Shown one piece after another: positions 5,772 to 10,825 of a stretch of 10,825 bases of DNA. Source of the DNA: Deltaproteobacteria bacterium (GTDB taxonomy: Bacteria > Bdellovibrionota_F > JAHFAK01). The first letter of the stretch is position 1. Every line of letters starts with the position of its first letter. Below the pieces are notes generated by a model. It was not told the DNA's origin, did not search any database, and saw nothing but the letters and a program-made list of their open reading frames with translations. The translations under genes and the position numbers were made by a program. Location: NCBI GenBank assembly GCA_023250585.1, contig JAHFAK010000082.1:1-10825 (forward strand), in the 5' to 3' direction.

Positions 5772-7301
5772 TTATTGTGATTTATCTAAACAGCGATACT
5801 TAATCGCTTCGGCAATATGTGTTGATTTAATATTTTCTTGAAATTCAAGATCAGCAATCGTTCGTGCAACTTTGATAATGCGATCATACGCGCGAGCGCT
5901 AAGGTTATAGTGATTCATTGCTTTTTCAAGTAAAGACAAGCTCTGGTCATCGAGCGCGCAAAATTGTTTCATGAGCTTTGAATTGAGCTGCGAGTTATTA
6001 AAAATATTTTTATAGGTTTTATATCGTTCTTTTTGCAGCAAACGCGTTTTTTCAACATTTGTGCGAATTTCGATTGATGACTTCCCCGTTCGGATATCAG
6101 ACATGTCGTGATACGACACCGATTGTACTTCTATTTGTAAATCAATACGATCAAGCAAGGGCCCAGATATTTTCATTCGATATCGCCTGATTTGTTCTTC
6201 CGTGCAGCTGCATTGTTTCGTTTTATGCCCGTAATATCCGCATGGACAGGGGTTCATGGCACACACGAGCATGAATGAAGCAGGAAAAGAAAGTGTCGTC
6301 ATTGACCGAGAAATGGTAACAACTTTATCCTCAAGCGGTTGGCGTAAAACCTCAAGCGAGTTTCGTTTGAATTCAGGTAATTCATCGAGAAATAAAACGC
6401 CGTTATGAGAGAGGCTTACTTCTCCAGGACGAGGATATTTTCCTCCACCGATAAGCCCCACATCGCTGATCGTATGATGAGGCGCTCGAAAGGGCCTTTC
6501 CGTAATCAGTGCTTTATGAAAGTGCGTGAGTCCAACAATGCTATAGATCTGCGTTGTTTCAATTGCTTCATCAAAACCGAGTGACGGCAAAATTGAACTG
6601 ATGCGTTTTGCAATCATTGTTTTTCCGGAGCCAGGAGGGCCAACCATGATGAGGTTATGTCCCCCTGCTGCTGCGATTTCTACGGCACGTTTAGCGCTTT
6701 CTTGCCCTTTAACTTCATTGAAATCGTTAAAGACATTTTTATCTTTGGGTAAAAAATCTTCAAATGATGAAACTTCTGCGGGAATTACCAGGCGATTTTG
6801 AAAAAAATGAATTACTTCAGAAAGATTTCGCACCGGAATTATTGTAATTCCGGAAACAATACTTGCTTCCTTCGCATTCATGTGCGGCAGAATAATTCCT
6901 TTCATTCCCAATTTTTTTGCAAGTAATGTGCTCGACAATGCGCCAATAACTTTTTTAATGCCGCCATCCAAAGCCAATTCACCGAGGAGAAAATAATTGG
7001 AAGTATCGGACTCATCAAGCTGGTGAGTCGCCTTAATAATGCCAATTGCAATGGGAAGATCGAATGACGAATCTCCTTTTTTCAAAGAAGCCGGAGCAAG
7101 ATTAATAGTGACAGAACCTTGCGGAAGCAAATAGCCGGTATTTTTTATTGCAGATTTTACCCGTTCTTTACTTTCTTTCACCGAACTTTCGGGGAGGCCA
7201 ACAATATGAAACGAGGGAAAACCTTTGCCTGCATCGACTTCAACTTCGACGAGAAATGAATCAATACCCCAAAGACCAGAAGTATATGTTTTTGCAATCA
7301 T
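5772..7301 (-). CDS. yifB: YifB/ComM-like Mg-chelatase-type AAA+ ATPase
   Basis: A 509-aa member of the YifB/ComM family. ComM is a helicase that promotes branch migration during recombination of incoming DNA; here that role is inferred from family. The N-terminal ChlI-like domain starts MIAKTYTSGLWGIDSFLVEVE, followed by FHIVGLPESSVKESKERVKS. Then come Walker A GPPGSGKT (221-228), Walker B FLDELPEF (D306-E307), and a cysteine cluster with C347, C352, C354, C364 and C366 that may bind zinc. The arginine-rich segment SGPLLDRIDLQ and a C-terminal helical domain (LSARAYDRIIKVARTIADLE) complete the family layout. The frame extends 15 codons further upstream (to 7346), but family proteins start at the MIAKTY-equivalent, so I place the start at 7301. 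Neither ATG has a Shine-Dalgarno sequence. The gene is complete and is divergent from the Lon gene. Confidence 0.93.
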   Translation of the reverse strand: MIAKTYTSGLWGIDSFLVEVEVDAGKGFPSFHIVGLPESSVKESKERVKSAIKNTGYLLPQGSVTINLAPASLKKGDSSFDLPIAIGIIKATHQLDESDTSNYFLLGELALDGGIKKVIGALSSTLLAKKLGMKGIILPHMNAKEASIVSGITIIPVRNLSEVIHFFQNRLVIPAEVSSFEDFLPKDKNVFNDFNEVKGQESAKRAVEIAAAGGHNLIMVGPPGSGKTMIAKRISSILPSLGFDEAIETTQIYSIVGLTHFHKALITERPFRAPHHTISDVGLIGGGKYPRPGEVSLSHNGVLFLDELPEFKRNSLEVLRQPLEDKVVTISRSMTTLSFPASFMLVCAMNPCPCGYYGHKTKQCSCTEEQIRRYRMKISGPLLDRIDLQIEVQSVSYHDMSDIRTGKSSIEIRTNVEKTRLLQKERYKTYKNIFNNSQLNSKLMKQFCALDDQSLSLLEKAMNHYNLSARAYDRIIKVARTIADLEFQENIKSTHIAEAIKYRCLDKSQ

Positions 7302-7485
7302 GAGAAAAAGATATGCAAATTGTATGCCAATAGTAACAGCCGTCATTGAGAGGCTGATGAATCAGCCGAAGCAAGCTCAAGCACATAGAAAGATTGCTTC
7401 ACTTCGTTCTCATTGACAAATACTAACAACAAAATGTGCGAAAACGGAGACAATTTGTGTGACAGCTCAGTTAATGGGGAGAGTT

Positions 7486-7600
7486 AGGGCGGGTAGGTCT
7501 GTTTACAGAAGTATTCCTATCGACGTCGCTTCCATAATACTATTAAGAACAGGAAAGCGCGTTCGATAGGAATACTTCTGTAAACAGACCTACCCGCCCT
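7486..7600 (+). repeat. Long hairpin element A with conserved core
   Basis: A perfect 38-bp inverted repeat (arms 7486-7523 and 7563-7600) surrounds a 39-nt core (7524-7562). The arms begin AGGGCGGG and end CCTATCGA at the core. The core contains GCTTCCATAATA and TTAAGAACAGGAAAGC and continues the stem through about nine further pairs with three single-base bulges, leaving an AT-rich apical loop. Just outside the arms, CAGTTAATG (7468-7476) and CATAACTG (7601-7608) could add about 8 pairs after a 9-nt one-sided insertion. It lies between divergent genes with no T-tract, so it is not a standard terminator. The core strand is given as +. Element B carries the same core on -. Confidence 0.92.
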
Positions 7601-7629
7601 CATAACTGAAGCATTACCAATTTATGTGT

Positions 7630-7658
7630 TTGAATCTACGCGAGATTTAGTGTATATT
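7630..7658 (+). promoter_or_regulatory. Probable promoter of the Lon-like gene
   Basis: TTGAAT (7630-7635), a 17-nt spacer and TATATT (7653-7658). Transcription would start near 7665, exactly at the chosen ATG, which would make the mRNA leaderless or nearly so. This agrees with the absence of a Shine-Dalgarno sequence. A TATAAT string overlaps the ATG itself (7661-7666) and could be an alternative -10 for a start inside the gene. Confidence 0.45.
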
Positions 7659-7664
7659 TATATA

Positions 7665-10067
7665 ATGAACACTAGAAAACATTGGGAACTCCCCCTTTCT
7701 CATTTATATAACAAAACTGATTTATCAAAACTCAAATTTAAAACAACCGATGAACTTAAAATTTCTGATGAGTTTATTGCTCAAAATAGAGCCATTTCGT
7801 CGCTCAATTTTGGGTTAGATCTTGATTATAAGGGATATAATATCTTTGTGTCGGGAGATGATGGAACGGGTAAGCTGTCAACGGTTCGTACTATCCTTGA
7901 GCACATTGCTCCCATGAAACATACCCCAAATGATTGGTGCTATATTCATAATTTTGATCATCCTGAAAGGCCTATTGCTATCGAACTTCCACGTGGGTCT
8001 GCGAAGGAATTTAAAAAGGATATGCAGGTGTTCGTTGATGGTCTTCTCAAAGAAATTCCCGCAGCTTTTGAAAGCAAAGACTATGAAGATCGCATTAATG
8101 ACATTATGAAATTTTATGGAGATAAGAAGAATAATCTTTTTTCTACCCTTGAGGAAATGGCGAAAGAACATAACTTTGCTATTAAAGTGACAAAAGTTAA
8201 TGTCGTAACCATTCCCATTATTGAGGGGAAACAGATCGATGAACACGAATACGCTAAGCTCGATAAAAACGAAAAAGACCGTATCGAAAAAGAGCGCGAA
8301 AAGATCAATGAAGAAATTGTAAAGTTCTTACGTGAAATTCGCGTTATCGATCGTAAGATGCAAGAGCAGATTGAGTCGGTTCAAAAGCAAGTTGCTCTTA
8401 TGGTTGCTGATGGCTATTTAAATGATCTCGTCGAAAAGTATGAAAAAGAAAAAGAGGTTATTGATTATTTAGCTAAAGTTAAAAATCATGTTCTCGATAA
8501 TTTGAATTTTTTTCTCGGCTTTGAAGATCCAAACGCGAATGCTCGAAAACAGCCACAGCGTAAGAAGACTTTGACTGAATACGAGGTGAATGTTCTTGTC
8601 GATAATACGGATACGTCCGGAGCTCCCATTGTTTTCGAAAACAATCCGACCTATTTCAATGTTTTTGGGAAGCTCGAAAAACGAATCGAATATGGATTTT
8701 ATACCGCTGATTTTTCAATGATTCGCAGTGGAAGTCTTTTGAAAGCCAATGGCGGGTATTTGATTGTGCAGGCAATGGATCTTTTAATGAATTTTCAGGT
8801 GTGGAATCAGTTAAAAAGAGTTTTGAAAAATCGAGAAATTATTCTTGAAGATCCACTTGAAGAGCATGGCTTAATTGCCACAACTGGTTTTAAGCCCGAA
8901 CCAATTCCTCTCAATGTAAAAGTTATTATGGTTGGAAGCGCTGATCTCTACTATCTTCTTTATCATCACGATGAAGATTTTCATAATATCTTTAAGGTCA
9001 AGGCAGACTTTGATTATGAAATGCCAAAATCAAAAGAGTTTATAGAAAAATATGCTTCATTTATTGCGACAAGATGCAAAGAAAATAAACTGAAACATTT
9101 CACCAAAGAAGCGGTCGGAAGAATTATTGAATACAGCTCTCGACTTATTGAAGACCAAAATCGCCTGTCTGCACAGTTTGGAAAAATCAATGATTTAATC
9201 GTTGAAGCCAATTTTTTTGCTAAAAACCAACAGTCAAAATACGTGGATTTGGCATGCGTTGAAAAGGCAATTACCGAAAAAAGGGCACGCGTAAAACTGC
9301 CAGAAGAAAAGATGCTTAAGTATATTCATGAAGGCGATTTAATGATTAATGTAGAGGGTAAAGCGGTTGGGGAGCTTAATGCTTTGAGTGTTTTAAATTA
9401 TGGTGATTTTGAGTTCGGACGTCCTTCAAAAATTACTGCTCGAACGTTTCATGGAAAAAGCGGACTTATTAATATTGAACGAGAATCAAAACTGTCAGGA
9501 AAACTTCACGATAAAGGTGTGCTTATTTTGAATGGTTATTTTGGTTGGAAATATGGACAAAATAAACCGGTAAGCCTTTCTGCAAGTCTCTGTTTTGAAC
9601 AATCCTATGGTATGATTGATGGAGATAGTGCTTCAAGTACGGAATTCTATGCATTGCTCTCATCGCTCTCGGGAGTTCCTATTCAACAATCAATTGCAGT
9701 AACGGGGTCAATGAATCAACGAGGAGAAGTGCAACCGATTGGTGGAGTTAATAGCAAAGTCGAAGGATTCTTTGATGTGTGTAAATTACGGGGATTAGAT
9801 GGCAGCCATGGCGTAATGATTCCAAAGCACAATGTAAAAAATCTTATGTTAAAAGAAGAAGTCGTTGAAGCGGTAAAAAAGAAAAAATTTCATATTTATG
9901 CAGTCGAAACTGTTGATGACGGAATTGAAGTGCTCACTGGTGTTCCAGCAGGAAAAATGAAAAAAGATGGATCGTATCCGGCAAAAAGTATTCACTCGTT
10001 AGTTCAAAAAACACTCGAATCATTTGGAAAAGAGCCTTCAAAAAAAAGAAAGAAAAAATCAAAATAG
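7665..10067 (+). CDS. Lon-like ATP-dependent protease (AAA_32/LonB-type)
   Basis: An 800-aa Lon-family protease with an N-terminal ATPase region and a C-terminal serine-lysine protease domain. ELPLSHLYNKTDLSKLKFKT is the typical start of this family. The P-loop position reads GDDGTGKLS (64-72), with Leu where Thr or Ser normally follows Lys. A long helical, charged insert, probably coiled-coil, spans roughly residues 140-290. GGYLIVQAMDLL and the following NQLKRVLKNREIILED form the second half of the ATPase. The protease domain has the catalytic Ser in GDSASS (S655) and the catalytic Lys in VNSKVEGFF (K698), inside the conserved AVTGSMNQRGEVQPIGG block. The C-terminus is a lysine-rich tail. 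The frame extends to a GTG at 7626, but homology and the promoter favour ATG 7665. It acts in cytoplasmic protein quality control by family inference. It is not the classical LonA architecture, as no LAN substrate-binding domain is seen. Confidence 0.93.
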   Translation: MNTRKHWELPLSHLYNKTDLSKLKFKTTDELKISDEFIAQNRAISSLNFGLDLDYKGYNIFVSGDDGTGKLSTVRTILEHIAPMKHTPNDWCYIHNFDHPERPIAIELPRGSAKEFKKDMQVFVDGLLKEIPAAFESKDYEDRINDIMKFYGDKKNNLFSTLEEMAKEHNFAIKVTKVNVVTIPIIEGKQIDEHEYAKLDKNEKDRIEKEREKINEEIVKFLREIRVIDRKMQEQIESVQKQVALMVADGYLNDLVEKYEKEKEVIDYLAKVKNHVLDNLNFFLGFEDPNANARKQPQRKKTLTEYEVNVLVDNTDTSGAPIVFENNPTYFNVFGKLEKRIEYGFYTADFSMIRSGSLLKANGGYLIVQAMDLLMNFQVWNQLKRVLKNREIILEDPLEEHGLIATTGFKPEPIPLNVKVIMVGSADLYYLLYHHDEDFHNIFKVKADFDYEMPKSKEFIEKYASFIATRCKENKLKHFTKEAVGRIIEYSSRLIEDQNRLSAQFGKINDLIVEANFFAKNQQSKYVDLACVEKAITEKRARVKLPEEKMLKYIHEGDLMINVEGKAVGELNALSVLNYGDFEFGRPSKITARTFHGKSGLINIERESKLSGKLHDKGVLILNGYFGWKYGQNKPVSLSASLCFEQSYGMIDGDSASSTEFYALLSSLSGVPIQQSIAVTGSMNQRGEVQPIGGVNSKVEGFFDVCKLRGLDGSHGVMIPKHNVKNLMLKEEVVEAVKKKKFHIYAVETVDDGIEVLTGVPAGKMKKDGSYPAKSIHSLVQKTLESFGKEPSKKRKKKSK

Positions 10068-10080
10068 TTTTTTTCTAACG

Positions 10081-10193
10081 GCGGGGGAGATATGTCTTCT
10101 TTTTTGTTTTATACTGAGCGTGCTTTCCTGTTCTTAAAATTATTATGGAAGCAACGTCAGTATAAAATAAAAAAGAAGACATATCACCCCCGC
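10081..10193 (-). repeat. Long hairpin element B with conserved core
   Basis: Two 37-nt arms (10081-10117 and 10157-10193) pair at 35 of 37 positions, with one A-A mismatch and one G-T wobble. They surround a 39-nt core (10118-10156). On the - strand the core matches the + strand core of element A at 34 of 39 positions without gaps. The arms start GCGGGGG and end ATACTGA, and apart from the GCGGG base they do not resemble the arms of element A. It begins 14 nt after the Lon stop codon and would form a stem of about 46 bp in a read-through transcript. No U-tract follows, so it is not a standard intrinsic terminator, though it could still block or protect the 3' end. Confidence 0.9.
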
Positions 10194-10220
10194 TGCTTCT
10201 ACAATGCTTATAAGATTAGC

Positions 10221-10267
10221 TTGACAAAGCTTGAGATGATAGTCATATGTGCGTGACCTTTGAGAGG
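10221..10267 (+). promoter_or_regulatory. Possible promoter and ribosome binding site of the last gene
   Basis: TTGACA (10221-10226) is followed after 17 nt by a weak -10, CATATG (10244-10249). AGAGG at 10263-10267 lies 5 nt before the ATG at 10273 and is a convincing Shine-Dalgarno sequence. The -10 matches only half of the consensus. Confidence 0.4.
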
Positions 10268-10272
10268 TTTCT

Positions 10273-10825
10273 ATGAGAGAAATTCATGACGATAGGCTAA
10301 CAGAAAAGTACAACGAGCTGGTAAAGCAACTTAAAGGCCTCTATCCCCAATATTCATTCCGTTTTTCCAAACATTACAATATTTTTGGGCAAGAGGTGCA
10401 GCTTTTTTATTATGAAAAAGCGAGTACTGAAAACAGCCGACGTCGAGCTTCGGGAATTATGCTCACGTTTAATGGAAACCCTGGCGATATTTTATGGAAT
10501 ATTCAAAACGATACGAAGCAAGGAATTTTAGAGATTCTCCGCATTCATAACCGTATTGGCACAAAGAGAGGGGCGTTTAGTACTACATTATTTAAAGGGC
10601 CCATGGATATGGGGAATATGGAAGATACTCGTCCTTACATCTCTCCTTCATTCCATACGCAAAAAAAATCACCCCCGCCACGTCCTCAACAAGAAAAACC
10701 AAAAGTATATGTTACCAAAAAACCAGACGAGCCACAAAAGACTATTCGCAATGAAAAGCCTACTTCAGTTACCATGGAAAAATTCAAAGAACTCGCTCTC
10801 AAAAAAGGCTGGATTAAAGCGAAGT
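10273..10825 (+). CDS. Unrecognised protein, 3'-truncated by the window edge
   Basis: The frame is open for 184 codons from the ATG to the end of the window. It starts MREIHDDRLTEKYNELVKQL after a good Shine-Dalgarno sequence. Residues 1-110 look like a compact domain (YSFRFSKHYNIFGQEVQLFYYEK; LEILRIHNRIGTKRGAF). Residues about 115-165 are a Pro/Lys/Gln-rich, probably disordered linker, containing SPPPRP. A short helical segment (MEKFKELALKKGWIKAK) follows at the edge. No signal peptide, membrane helix or familiar catalytic motif is visible, and I do not recognise the family. Reading-frame length, start signals and codon use like the neighbours make it a real gene. The two-part layout suggests an adaptor or nucleic-acid-associated protein, but that is speculation. 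Confidence 0.75.
   Translation, partial: MREIHDDRLTEKYNELVKQLKGLYPQYSFRFSKHYNIFGQEVQLFYYEKASTENSRRRASGIMLTFNGNPGDILWNIQNDTKQGILEILRIHNRIGTKRGAFSTTLFKGPMDMGNMEDTRPYISPSFHTQKKSPPPRPQQEKPKVYVTKKPDEPQKTIRNEKPTSVTMEKFKELALKKGWIKAK

Larger units (their letters stand above)
7302..7664. other. Intergenic region between divergent yifB and Lon genes
   Basis: About 360 bp without a supported gene. It contains hairpin element A (7486-7600) and the probable Lon promoter (7630-7658). On the - strand, TACAAT about 15 nt upstream of the yifB start could be its -10, but no convincing -35 accompanies it. Bases 7347-7467 show no other structure that I can support. Confidence 0.5.

Noticed and set aside
7302-7346. 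Fifteen-codon N-terminal extension of YifB
   Set aside because: The family N-terminus aligns with MIAKTYTSGLWGID, and the extension (MTAVTIGIQFAYLFL) has no family counterpart or Shine-Dalgarno sequence.
7486-7600. Intrinsic terminator for hairpin A (and B)
   Set aside because: Neither hairpin is followed by a T-tract on either strand, the stems are far longer than typical terminators, and A lies between divergent genes where no transcript should end.
7486-7600. Integron attC site
   Set aside because: Bulges and folded-strand recognition are reminiscent, but the conserved GTTRRRY/RYYYAAC ends are absent, and here the centre rather than the ends is conserved. No integrase gene is visible.
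7626-7664. Thirteen-codon GTG-start extension of the Lon-like protein
   Set aside because: It overlaps the probable promoter, lacks a Shine-Dalgarno sequence, and the family-like sequence begins after the ATG at 7665.
7878-8308. Open frames of 122 and 64 codons on the - strand
   Set aside because: They lie wholly antisense to the Lon-like gene and have no family-like content.

Overview
This is an AT-rich bacterial window with Shine-Dalgarno-type starts at several genes and TGA used as a stop (DUF4143 ATPase, DUF1232 and pepF genes), so the standard bacterial code applies. No rRNA, tRNA, CRISPR array or transposase gene is visible. The lineage cannot be fixed from this sequence. The low GC, housekeeping AAA+ proteins, a PepF with a signal peptide and small toxin-like modules would fit a host-associated candidate phylum such as Dependentiae, but that is a guess.

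Left third (1 to about 3510), accessory. A 5'-truncated DUF4143-type ATPase is followed by two different nucleotidyltransferase-fold modules in opposite orientations. One is a small basic protein overlapping a GSU2403-like nucleotidyltransferase, on +. The other is a 64-aa protein 2 nt ahead of a 188-aa nucleotidyltransferase, on -. A degenerate repeat of about 45-55 bp, always in the same orientation, occurs at 1316-1370, 2556-2604 and 3471-3508. It marks the right-hand edge of each module, so the region looks like a cassette array. Two repeat copies lie in mini-ORFs sharing the peptide AKPLVFK. The first nucleotidyltransferase module has a clear promoter overlapped by three copies of GTATGGTAACT, which suggests autoregulation.

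Middle (3550-7301), mostly core genes: a DUF1232 membrane protein (+), tail-to-tail with pepF (-, oligoendopeptidase F with a signal peptide and a possible second, internal start), preceded by yifB/comM (-, Mg-chelatase-like AAA+ protein).

Right third (7302-10825): a Lon-like AAA+ protease (+), probably with a leaderless or nearly leaderless mRNA, then the start of an unrecognised gene that runs off the right edge. The Lon gene is bracketed by two long hairpin elements (7486-7600 and 10081-10193), inverted relative to each other.

The hairpins are the most striking signal in the window. Both have a 39-nt central core, 34/39 identical between copies, which folds into a stem with single-base bulges at the same three places. 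Each core sits on a near-perfect 37-38 bp stem whose sequence is almost unrelated between the copies. The core differences include a compensatory C-G to T-A change, one change at a bulged base and two in the loop. That pattern points to selection on structure, as in a structure-recognised recombination or transposition site or a structured RNA.
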